The notes under the pieces are model-generated. The model saw only the letters and a list, made by a program, of their open reading frames with translations, did not search any database and had not been told where the DNA came from. Both the position numbers and the translations under genes were made by a program. A stretch of DNA of 13,631 nucleotides from VRUB01 sp046758085 (GTDB lineage: Bacteria > Pseudomonadota > Gammaproteobacteria > Acidiferrobacterales > SPGG2), in contig JBHHZP010000094.1 of NCBI GenBank assembly GCA_046758085.1, positions 1 through 13,631 of the forward strand, written 5' to 3'. Shown here in pieces: positions 6,799 to 13,625 of the stretch. The stretch's first letter is position 1, and each line of letters begins with the position of its first letter.

Positions 6799-6860
6799 GC
6801 AAGTAGCCAGTTACAATTTGGCAAGGAACCACGAGGACTTGCTTATCACTTGCTACTTGC
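6799..6860. repeat. Inverted repeat between thiG and trmB
   Basis: GCAAGTAGCCAGT begins at 6799, and its inverted counterpart ACTTGCTACTTGC occupies 6848-6860. Nine bases match perfectly (6799-6807 with 6852-6860) and 12 of 13 overall, around a 36-base interior. The element fills most of the 95-base intergenic region. It may be a REP/MITE-like element or an RNA hairpin between the two genes. No T tract follows, so it is not an ordinary terminator. Confidence 0.5.
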
Positions 6861-6884
6861 CACTGGTATTACCGTTGGTCTCGC

Positions 6885-7598
6885 ATGACTCGGTCTAATG
6901 TCACGGCGTCCGAACGCCCCAGGCCTGTGCGCCAGGTCCGCAGTTATGTCAGACGCGAGGGCCGCATGACCCGCGCGCAGCGACGAGCGCTACACCAGCT
7001 TTGGCCCAGGTACGGAATTGACGCGCAGGGTGGGCTGTTGCAGTTCGACCAGCTGTTCGCACGCCGCGCCCCGGTGTATCTGGAGATCGGGTTTGGCAAC
7101 GGTGAGGCCTTGTGCGAGCTGGCCAGCGCACACCCGCAAAATAATTACCTGGGCATAGAGGTGTACCGCCCGGGTGTGGGCAGCTTGTTGCTGAAACTGG
7201 AGCAATATGCGCTCACTAATGTGCGCGTCATTTGCGCAGACGCCGCTGCTGCCCTGAGCCATCGCATCCCATGCGACTCGCTCGATGCGATCTACCTGTT
7301 CTTCCCCGATCCCTGGCCGAAGAAACGCCACCACAAGCGTCGCCTGGTCCAGTTCGACTTCCTCGAGCAGGTGACGGCCCGGCTAAAACCGGGGGGTTAC
7401 TTCCACGTCGCAACGGACTGGGAAGACTATGCCACGCATGTCCTGGCGGTGGCCGCATGCGTGCCCGCCCTAAGCAATATCGCCGGCGGGCGGCACTATG
7501 CGCGCCGTCCCGATTACCGCTGCCGCACCCGCTTTGAGCACCGCGGGCAACAGCTCAGGCACAGTATCCGGGACCTCGTGTTTGAGCGCCGCCGCTAG
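6885..7598 (+). CDS. trmB: tRNA (guanine-N7-)-methyltransferase TrmB
   Basis: TrmB uses S-adenosylmethionine to make m7G46 in tRNA variable loops. The 237-residue product shows an N-terminal RQVRSYVRREGRMTRAQRRAL segment typical of the family, the SAM-binding LEIGFGNGEAL and the acidic turn GIEVYRPG. The hallmark LFFPDPWPKKRHHKRR follows, then ATDWEDYA and the C-terminal TRFEHRGQQLRHSIRDLVFER. The chosen ATG has no clear Shine-Dalgarno. The internal ATG at residue 28 has GAGGG before it but would remove conserved N-terminal residues. The stop codon lies inside the palindrome GCCGCTAGCGGC (7591-7602). Confidence 0.96.
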   Translation: MTRSNVTASERPRPVRQVRSYVRREGRMTRAQRRALHQLWPRYGIDAQGGLLQFDQLFARRAPVYLEIGFGNGEALCELASAHPQNNYLGIEVYRPGVGSLLLKLEQYALTNVRVICADAAAALSHRIPCDSLDAIYLFFPDPWPKKRHHKRRLVQFDFLEQVTARLKPGGYFHVATDWEDYATHVLAVAACVPALSNIAGGRHYARRPDYRCRTRFEHRGQQLRHSIRDLVFERRR

Positions 7599-7704
7599 CG
7601 GCAGCCGACAGGCGCGCCCAAACCATCGAGGACGAGGCCTGACGCCCCGCAGCCGCGCGGTCGCCACCCAAGCGCGGCGCGGGTGTCGCCTTGCCCGCAG
7701 GGGG

Positions 7705-7713
7705 TGCTACAAT
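7705..7713 (+). promoter_or_regulatory. Extended -10 promoter ahead of the kinase gene
   Basis: TGCTACAAT fits the extended -10 pattern TGnTAnAAT. No good -35 box is seen 17 bases upstream, which extended -10 promoters tolerate. A start near 7720 would leave an AT-rich leader of about 99 bases before the kinase ATG. It is the best candidate promoter for the signalling island that follows. Confidence 0.4.
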
Positions 7714-7818
7714 TCATCAATAGATCTTTGATTTATAAGCCCAATCTGGATCAACCTTTTCGAAGGGCAGAAACGGCGGGTCCGTGAACCATTGCGGAGG
7801 ATCGGAGAGGACGACGCA

Positions 7819-9324
7819 ATGACAGTGACCTATCATCACGCCCTGGCACCCGGTACCCGAATCGAGTCCTACGAGGTCAACCACGTGCTGGGCGTGGGTG
7901 GCTTCGGTGTCACCTATCGCGCCTTTGATCATACGCTGCAGCGTGAGGTCGCGATGAAGGAGTACCTGCCCACCGGGCTCGCGGTGCGCACGGCCGATGG
8001 CACCACGGTCGGCCCGAAGTCCGACAACGACGTCGAGAATTACGAGTACGGGTTGAAGCGCTTTCTCGACGAAGCACGCACGCTGGCGAGATTCCGCGAA
8101 CCCAATATCGTTCGCGTCATCCGCTACCTCGAGGCGCACGGCACCGCCTATTTTATTATGGACTACGAAGATGGTCAGCCGCTGAGCAAGCGCCTGAAGA
8201 AGGCGGTGACCTTGAGCGAAGATGAGATCCTGGCCATCATCGTTCCCATTCTGCGTAGCCTGCGTGCCGTGCACGCGCAACAGTTCCTGCATCGCGACAT
8301 CAAGCCCGGTAACATCTACCTGCGCAACGACGGCTCACCGGTGCTGCTGGATTTTGGCTCCGCGCGACAAGCGCTTGGCGAGCAGAGTCGCGCCATGACC
8401 GGTATGGTCACCCCCGGATACGCGCCCTTCGAGCAATACTTCACCAAAGGCAAACAAGGCCCCGCCACCGACCTCTACGGGATCGGCGCAACCATGTACC
8501 ATTGCGTCACCGGCGTAGCCCCGGTTGCATCGACCGAGCGCATCGCTGCAATTCAGGACGGTGAGTCCGATCCCATGGGAAACCTGGATACCCATGTCGA
8601 GAAAAGTTACAGCCCGTCCTTCTTACGCGCCCTGATGTGGCTGCTTGAACCGAATGCCAAGCACCGCCCACAGACCGTGAATGAGGCATTGGCGGCGCTC
8701 GAGCACGGTGGCAACGACCAAGCCGCGACCACAGTGACACCGCCCAGCGCGCAAACCCGCAGCACGATGGCAGCGACAGACTTCCCGGAAACCGTCAGCA
8801 TCGATGAGCTGTCCGATACCGGCGTGTCATGGGAGGCAGATGTGCTGCACACAGTGGAGATCAACCTGGAACGCCACATAGGTCCTTTATCCAAGGCGCT
8901 TGTGCGTAAGGCTGCGCAGAAAACCGCCAATGTCGAGGAATTGACCGAGCTCTTGGCGCGGTTCATTCCCGCGGAGCGCGATAAGACCGTGTTCCTGGCC
9001 AAGACCCAGGTTATACGAAATACGCAAATGCCCAAAAATCTGCAACCGCCAGAAACGCCGCAGCGGCGCGGCCCTCAACGCCGTGCGCCCGTAGAGCAGG
9101 ACCGACCACTGCAGCAATCGATCACATTGGACGAACGCCTGTTAAAGACGGCGGAAGAGAGCCTTGCCGTCTACGTCGGCCCGTTGGCCAAGATCCTGGT
9201 CAAGCGCGCGGCAGGGCGGACCTCGGATCTGGATGAGTTCTGCCAGATCCTGGCCAAGGAACTGCCGGACAAACAGCGGCGATCCGCCTTCTGCACTGCG
9301 TTGCGTCGAAAAGCGCTATCTTAA
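7819..9324 (+). CDS. Ser/Thr protein kinase with two C-terminal 60-residue modules
   Basis: This 501-residue, apparently soluble protein has a full Hanks-type kinase domain at about residues 15-300. It shows the glycine-rich loop LGVGGFGVTY (24-33), the ATP-binding Lys47 in VAMKEYLP, the catalytic HRD at 158-160 (LHRDIKPGN), DFG at 178-180, PGYAPFEQY in the activation segment, and DLYGIGATMY. It should phosphorylate Ser/Thr; targets are unknown. After a polar linker come two related modules starting at 338 and 437, each containing GPL(A/S)K and LV(K/R)-basic-AA, joined by a Pro/Arg-rich linker (about 398-436). The same module occurs twice in the cyclase at 10921-12015. There is no transmembrane segment. 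The ATG at 7819 follows GGAGAGG by 8 bases; an in-frame TTG at 7792 is less likely. Confidence 0.92.
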   Translation: MTVTYHHALAPGTRIESYEVNHVLGVGGFGVTYRAFDHTLQREVAMKEYLPTGLAVRTADGTTVGPKSDNDVENYEYGLKRFLDEARTLARFREPNIVRVIRYLEAHGTAYFIMDYEDGQPLSKRLKKAVTLSEDEILAIIVPILRSLRAVHAQQFLHRDIKPGNIYLRNDGSPVLLDFGSARQALGEQSRAMTGMVTPGYAPFEQYFTKGKQGPATDLYGIGATMYHCVTGVAPVASTERIAAIQDGESDPMGNLDTHVEKSYSPSFLRALMWLLEPNAKHRPQTVNEALAALEHGGNDQAATTVTPPSAQTRSTMAATDFPETVSIDELSDTGVSWEADVLHTVEINLERHIGPLSKALVRKAAQKTANVEELTELLARFIPAERDKTVFLAKTQVIRNTQMPKNLQPPETPQRRGPQRRAPVEQDRPLQQSITLDERLLKTAEESLAVYVGPLAKILVKRAAGRTSDLDEFCQILAKELPDKQRRSAFCTALRRKALS

Positions 9325-9337
9325 TGCATCGAAATTG

Positions 9338-9367
9338 GCAGAATTCTGCGCCATAAGGGGCTAGAAT
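9338..9367 (+). promoter_or_regulatory. Perfect 12-bp palindrome next to a -10-like box
   Basis: GCAGAATTCTGC (9338-9349) is a perfect palindrome in the 152-base gap between the kinase and the next gene. TAGAAT (9362-9367), one base from the -10 consensus, lies 12 bases downstream. The palindrome sits about where a -35 box would be, so it could be an operator for a second promoter in the island. No good -35 box at normal spacing is visible. Confidence 0.3.
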
Positions 9368-9476
9368 AAGGCGATTGTCGACCCTGCATCATTATCACGC
9401 GCGCCTCGCAGGTCTGCGGTCAGGTGGCGCCTTGCACCAACGAGACACGCAATAACACGTCCGGCAGATACACGCC

Positions 9477-9944
9477 ATGAGGACCACGCTCATTATCTTC
9501 ATCCTGACCGCGCTGCTGGTCATCAATATCGCGAGCGCGGGCTGGACGGCCAAGCGCGTGCTTGATCCGGTCAAGGATGAGACCCGTTGCATGCTCGAGT
9601 CGACGACAAAAACGATCAATGACGGCTACCAGGAAACGGCGATAGTGTTGCGAGTGGATGACAAGGCGTTGCAAGTGGCCACGCAGTCCAATATCGATCC
9701 GAGCAAAGACGACATTAGCATGCAGGTCGACAAAAAACAGCCTATCAAGATGGACAAGGTCTATCTGGAGCAGAATGTAATTTTCGAGCGGGAGATCGCG
9801 ACAATCATCAAGCAGTTCAAGGAAGGGTTGCGGGCGAGGTTCACGCTGCGCTTCTGGCCTACCTATCCCGACACCGGTCAGAAGACGGTGACATTCAGCC
9901 TGATCGGGTTTACCAAGGCATATGGTGGTTTGCCTGACTGCTAA
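9477..9944 (+). CDS. Small exported protein of unknown function
   Basis: The 155-residue product starts MRTTLIIFILTALLVINIAS, a hydrophobic segment ending at AxA-G (ASA-G at 20-22), a good signal peptidase I site; otherwise it would be a single membrane anchor. There is no lipobox. The mature part is polar, with a strand-rich middle and the segment ARFTLRFWPTYPDTGQKTVTF near residue 120. It has only two cysteines outside the leader, Cys38 and the very last residue Cys155, which could bond in the periplasm. I do not recognise the family. It sits between the kinase and the haem sensor in the same orientation, suggesting a periplasmic accessory role such as a ligand-binding or sensor-associated protein. 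The Shine-Dalgarno is weak. Confidence 0.72.
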   Translation: MRTTLIIFILTALLVINIASAGWTAKRVLDPVKDETRCMLESTTKTINDGYQETAIVLRVDDKALQVATQSNIDPSKDDISMQVDKKQPIKMDKVYLEQNVIFEREIATIIKQFKEGLRARFTLRFWPTYPDTGQKTVTFSLIGFTKAYGGLPDC

Positions 9945-10017
9945 TCGGTTGTCTCGTTCCTCAACTGAATGAGCGTTACCGATAATTAACCAGGGTTGGC
10001 ACCAACAGGAGAGGGTT

Positions 10018-10890
10018 ATGAAATTAACACTAAAATTCAACCTGGTCTTGATCCTCGTATTTTCGCTCGGCCTGGCGGGGACCGGCATCCTCACTTACAG
10101 AATTCTGCAGCAAAACGCCTTCGAAGAGGTAGTGCAGCGCGCGGGGCTGATGATGGATGCCGCACTGGCGATGCGCCGCTATACCGTCAAGGAAATTAGG
10201 CCCTTGTTGGCGCTGCAAATGAAAAAGGTATTTCTCCCGCAAAGTGTCCCGGCCTACGCGGCCACCACGACCTTTAACAAGGTTCGCAAAAAACACCCGG
10301 AGTTTTCATACAAGGAAGCCACGCTGAATCCCTCGAATCCGCAAAACCGGGCGGTGGCGTGGGAGGCGGATATCGTCCAGGAGTTCCGCAACAATCCTGA
10401 ACGCAAAGAAGTCATCGGCGTGCGCAACACCCCGACCGGGCAATCACTCTATCTGGCGCGCCCGATGCAGGTCAAGAACCCTGGCTGCCTGACCTGCCAT
10501 AGCACGGTCGAGCGCGCCCCAAAGACGCTGAAAACGAAGTACGGTACGGCCAACGGGTTTGGCTGGAAGATGAACGAGATTGTCGGCGCGCGCATTGTTT
10601 CGGTCCCGTTGTCGGTGCCGTTGGCACAGGCGGAGGATGCGTTCATTACATTCATGACGTCGCTCGTTGCTGTATTCGCCATCATTATCATCATTCTGAA
10701 TCTCATGCTGCGCTCCATTGTCATCAAACCGGTGACTAAGATGGCGCGCATCGCGGACGAAGTGAGTAAGGGCAACATGGAGGCTCCGGAGTTTTCGGAG
10801 CGCGGCAAGGATGAGATCAGTGTGCTCGCGGCCTCCTTTAACCGCATGCGGCGCAGCCTCGAAAAGGCGATGAAGATGTTGGAGGAGTAG
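10018..10890 (+). CDS. Membrane haem sensor: Tll0287-like (DUF3365) domain plus HAMP, no output domain
   Basis: The 290-residue protein has a transmembrane helix at about 6-27 and a periplasmic Tll0287-like domain with RRYTVKEIRPLL, VPAYAATTTFNKV and NPSNPQNRA. The c-type haem attachment site CLTCH is at 157-161. A second helix (about 209-232, AFITFMTSLVAVFAIIIII) is followed by a HAMP domain (about 235-290) reading IKPVTKMARIADEVSKGNM and ending LEKAMKMLEE. Proteins of this type bind haem covalently in the periplasm and are thought to sense redox state or small gases. Here the chain stops immediately after HAMP, where an effector domain would normally begin. The cyclase gene follows in the same frame 30 bases later. 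The start is supported by AGGAG 6 bases upstream. Confidence 0.9.
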   Translation: MKLTLKFNLVLILVFSLGLAGTGILTYRILQQNAFEEVVQRAGLMMDAALAMRRYTVKEIRPLLALQMKKVFLPQSVPAYAATTTFNKVRKKHPEFSYKEATLNPSNPQNRAVAWEADIVQEFRNNPERKEVIGVRNTPTGQSLYLARPMQVKNPGCLTCHSTVERAPKTLKTKYGTANGFGWKMNEIVGARIVSVPLSVPLAQAEDAFITFMTSLVAVFAIIIIILNLMLRSIVIKPVTKMARIADEVSKGNMEAPEFSERGKDEISVLAASFNRMRRSLEKAMKMLEE

Positions 10891-10920
10891 CACGGCATCG
10901 GTTTCGCCCTGGTAGAAATC

Positions 10921-12015
10921 ATGGAACGACACACTAGAACCTGGCTTTGTAGCGTCGTGTTTCTCGATATTGTCGGGTACACACAGAGACCTGTGGCTCA
11001 GCAAATCGAAATGAAGGAACATCTGCAGAAGCTGATCTCGGATGCCCTTGCCGGTGTCGTCGAAAGCGATCGAATTCTGGTCGATACCGGCGATGGCGCT
11101 GCCCTGTGTTTTCTTGGTGATCCGGAAGAGGCACTATTCGTTGCCATTAACCTGCGCGACGTACTGGCCGTCAAGGCCGAGCGCGGCCGCACCCCCTTCA
11201 CGGCTCGGATCGGGATAAATCTCGGGCCGGTAAAGGTGCTCAAAAGCATAAATGGGCAGCTCAATCCGCTGGGCGACGGGATCAATAACGCGCAACGGGT
11301 AATGGGATTTGCCGAGCCTAACCAGATCCTGGTGTCGCGTTCTTTCTACGACGTCATCGCCTGCCTTTCGCAGGAGTATTCGCAACTGTTTCATTTCGTC
11401 GGGACACGCAAAGATAAGCACGTCAAAGAGCACGCCGTATACGAGGTAATGCTCCCTGACAAGAAGGAAACGTACACTACGGCATTGGCTGCGGCGGAGC
11501 AGACACGTCGACAGCGCCAAGAAGAATACCTCGCCCTCACCTGGGATCCGGCTGCGTTAGCGACGGCGGCGCACGCACTCGCGCTATACATCGGTCCGCT
11601 CGCCAAGGTACTGGTGCAGCGGGCGGCCAAGCAGGTGTCCACCACCGAGGAACTCTATGCCACGCTCGCCGACATGATTCCCGTAGAAGCGGAGCGCGAG
11701 AAATTTCTCGCAAGCGCGCCGGGCGCTGCCACCCCGCAGGCGCACGTGCCCCCGACAGCACCGGATTCGGAGCCCGGCGAGGCAGCACGCCACGAGGCCG
11801 GGCCCGCACCGGACAAAGGGTCGTGGGATCCGGCAGTGCTTAAGACGGTGGAGCAGGGCCTCGCCGTTTACATGGGACCGCTGTCCGGTCTGTTGGTAAA
11901 AAAAGCTGCGAAGAAGTGCGCAACCCCAGAGGAGCTTTACCGGTTGCTGGCGGCCGAGCTGGCCACGGAAGAAGAGCAAAACGCCTTCCTTCGGGCTATG
12001 AGTAAGTCAGACTAA
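10921..12015 (+). CDS. Class III adenylate/guanylate cyclase with two C-terminal 60-residue modules
   Basis: The 364-residue soluble protein opens with a class III nucleotidyl cyclase domain (about 8-180). It has metal-binding Asp16 in VVFLDIVGYT and Asp58 in VDTGDGAAL, and the transition-state pair Asn122/Arg126 in GDGINNAQRV. It should therefore be able to make a cyclic nucleotide. The positions that normally choose adenine hold Val54 and Asn115 instead of Lys and Asp/Thr, so the substrate is uncertain. A helical linker leads to two modules starting at 208 (WDPAALATA) and 302 (WDPAVLKTV), joined by a Pro/Ala-rich linker. Both match the modules in the kinase at 7819-9324. There is only a weak Shine-Dalgarno before the ATG; GGAGGAG lies 33 bases upstream at the sensor's end, so coupling to the sensor is likely. 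Confidence 0.92.
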   Translation: MERHTRTWLCSVVFLDIVGYTQRPVAQQIEMKEHLQKLISDALAGVVESDRILVDTGDGAALCFLGDPEEALFVAINLRDVLAVKAERGRTPFTARIGINLGPVKVLKSINGQLNPLGDGINNAQRVMGFAEPNQILVSRSFYDVIACLSQEYSQLFHFVGTRKDKHVKEHAVYEVMLPDKKETYTTALAAAEQTRRQRQEEYLALTWDPAALATAAHALALYIGPLAKVLVQRAAKQVSTTEELYATLADMIPVEAEREKFLASAPGAATPQAHVPPTAPDSEPGEAARHEAGPAPDKGSWDPAVLKTVEQGLAVYMGPLSGLLVKKAAKKCATPEELYRLLAAELATEEEQNAFLRAMSKSD

Positions 12016-12110
12016 CCCCGGAATCTGAATTCACACCAGAGAGCGCCAAGATCGCAGAGAAAGCCCAAATAAATCCAACGCAGAGGCGTCAGGAGCGGTA
12101 GCAGGCGCGC

Positions 12111-13004
12111 TCAGGGCGCGATGCAATCCATGTCATCTGTGAACACGGTGGGGCCGGCGTAGCTCTTGCCGATCACGGCCGGCGCCTGTGCTCTCGCGCT
12201 GGAGGCGGCATGAACCAGCGCCAGTTTCTTGACGTCCATCTTGCTGGCAATGCGGGCGATCGACGCGAGCAGCGAATCCGCTGCAAGCCGGGAGGCAGTG
12301 TCGTTGCCGCTTTCGACGACGAGCAGGTCCGCGCCTCGGGCGAGCCATCCGAGGTTGCCGTTGCCCTCATTCATGGCGCTTGTGAAAACAATAAATCTGT
12401 CGGCCGCCTGTACACGCCAGGCGAGTACCGGCATCGGGTGGGTGGCGATTGCGGCTGCCGCTACGCGCACGCGCTCATTGCGGTACACTTTCGGGTTATA
12501 GCGACCTTTTATACGTACGGCATGCGGTTTCAGCTTGTAAGTCCCCCGGCCCAACGGACTCAACAGCTCGCCAAGATACCGGTATGCACCCCGCTTGCTG
12601 TCAAACAATGCGCGCACAAAGGTCACAGTAGAGGGCATCAACTTACTGCGATCCGGTCCATACAGCGGCATCGGGCGCGTGCGCGGCTCGCGCAGCGACG
12701 CCTGCACCAGGACAGGGAGATCGGCGACATAGTCGACATGTAACCGCGAGATGAGGATGACATCGAGATCGGTGATTCGCGCTGTGCTCTTATCAAAGTT
12801 CGCGGCGCTACCCACGCCGACATCAATAAGCACTCGCGCCTTCCCGTCGATCCAGATTAAGTAGCTGCTCGAGGTGAGCTCGGCGCGCGGATACGCGTCT
12901 GCGGAGCCTAGAACCTGGACTGACACGCCGTACGTGTTGCACGCGCCTGCATGCGCAGCGGGCGACCCTATCGCCAACAGTGCGCCGAGCATACAACCCC
13001 GCAC
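12111..13004 (-). CDS. Exported metallo-beta-lactamase-fold protein with lost metal ligands
   Basis: From GTG at 13002-13004 the product has 297 residues, with a signal peptide (GCMLGALLAIGSPAAHA, cleavage near 19). The fold follows RNase Z/arylsulfatase-like MBL proteins: SSYLIWIDGKARVLIDVG, DLDVILISRLHVDYVADLPV, ATHPMPVLAWRV, IVFTSAMNEGNGNL and ADLLVVE. The HxHxDH motif reads RLHVDY (87-92), so its first and last His are Arg and Tyr. The bridging Asp normally in a 'SGDT' turn is absent (TSAM, 208-211). His189 and His265 remain. It is probably not a normal di-zinc hydrolase. Cys22 and Cys294 could pair. The frame is open upstream to an ATG at 13181 that overlaps the preceding gene, but that start would bury the signal peptide. 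Confidence 0.78.
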   Translation of the reverse strand: MRGCMLGALLAIGSPAAHAGACNTYGVSVQVLGSADAYPRAELTSSSYLIWIDGKARVLIDVGVGSAANFDKSTARITDLDVILISRLHVDYVADLPVLVQASLREPRTRPMPLYGPDRSKLMPSTVTFVRALFDSKRGAYRYLGELLSPLGRGTYKLKPHAVRIKGRYNPKVYRNERVRVAAAAIATHPMPVLAWRVQAADRFIVFTSAMNEGNGNLGWLARGADLLVVESGNDTASRLAADSLLASIARIASKMDVKKLALVHAASSARAQAPAVIGKSYAGPTVFTDDMDCIAP

Positions 13005-13173
13005 GCGCGCAGTTACCCCTGCTCCGTCTGGTGGGTGCGCTCGGGATGAATTGATCGGGTTGATGGTACGGTAACCAAGGCCGTTTTTCGCGCGCCGCCG
13101 CAGCTGTGGGCGGCAACAATGTCCAAGGACGACTATATAGCCAGCGCCGCGCGCGCGCGGAATCGCCATGTAA

Positions 13174-13362
13174 TCAGTCATCGTCGCGATAGACCCGGCA
13201 CTCGATCAGGTTCCCGTCTGCCCCGACGATGCCGCGAAAGGTAATCGGGCGACAGCAAACGTAGCAGTCCTCGATGTACTCTTGTGACCCAGCCGACGTA
13301 TCGATGTGCGTCTCGAAGGTCTCGCCGCAGTACGGGCAGCGCACGCGTTTGATAACAGGCAT
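13174..13362 (-). CDS. CPXCG-motif cysteine-rich protein
   Basis: The 62-residue product matches the small CPXCG cysteine-rich family found across gammaproteobacteria. It has CPYCG at residues 9-13 and CYVCC at 33-37, giving two CxxC knuckles (Cys9/12 and Cys33/36) that probably bind one zinc, preceded by the conserved YIEDC. It ends in an acidic tail, YRDDD. Function is unknown in the family. An in-frame GTG at 13392 would add ten residues, but family members I recall begin close to the first CxxC, so the ATG at 13362 is preferred. Its stop region overlaps a possible ATG of the next gene by 8 bases, so the two may be cotranscribed. Confidence 0.88.
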   Translation of the reverse strand: MPVIKRVRCPYCGETFETHIDTSAGSQEYIEDCYVCCRPITFRGIVGADGNLIECRVYRDDD

Positions 13363-13577
13363 TGTTTTCGACCGGTGTAACCATTGGGGCACCCAGGCTC
13401 AAGCTTTTCAGACCCACATCGCGTTTGCAAGCGCGACGAAGCGTCGAGGCACCTGAGACCGGGCATGGGTGGCGGCGGAAAGTCGTGATTATTGCCTTAC
13501 GCGCGATGCCGCAGCATCTTAGCAGGATGTTGAAAACACCCGGAACCCGAATATTTCTCCGCGGAGCGCGAGGCGCA
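13363..13577. other. Non-coding right flank with hairpins
   Basis: I see no convincing gene. TCGCGTT/AGCGCGA (13419-13436) can form a 7-bp hairpin with a 4-base loop. CAGCATC/GATGTTG (13512-13532) can form a 7-bp stem with a 7-base loop, preceded on the complement by a T run rather than followed by one, so neither is a standard terminator. CTCCGCGGAG (13557-13566) is a perfect palindrome. A promoter for the CPXCG gene should lie here, but no clear boxes stand out. Confidence 0.4.
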
Positions 13578-13625
13578 CGACTCCAGGGACGGACGACTCC
13601 AGGGACGGACGGCTCCCGGGACGGA
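13578..13625. repeat. 16-bp tandem repeat, three copies, cut by the window edge
   Basis: CGACTCCAGGGACGGA occurs twice exactly (13578-13593 and 13594-13609). A third time it has two substitutions (13610-13625). GGACGA then runs to the edge, so the array may continue. The period of 16 is not a multiple of three, which argues against a coding repeat. Confidence 0.75.

Noticed and set aside
7591..7602. GCCGCTAGCGGC as a trmB terminator
   Set aside because: The loop would be only two bases and no T run follows.
10098..10107. Second CAGAATTCTG palindrome
   Set aside because: It lies within the sensor coding sequence and is short enough to be chance; not evidence for a regulon.
13005..13181. Longer start for the MBL-fold protein
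   Set aside because: It would put about 60 unconserved-looking residues before the signal peptide. It remains possible because its ATG overlaps the CPXCG stop region.
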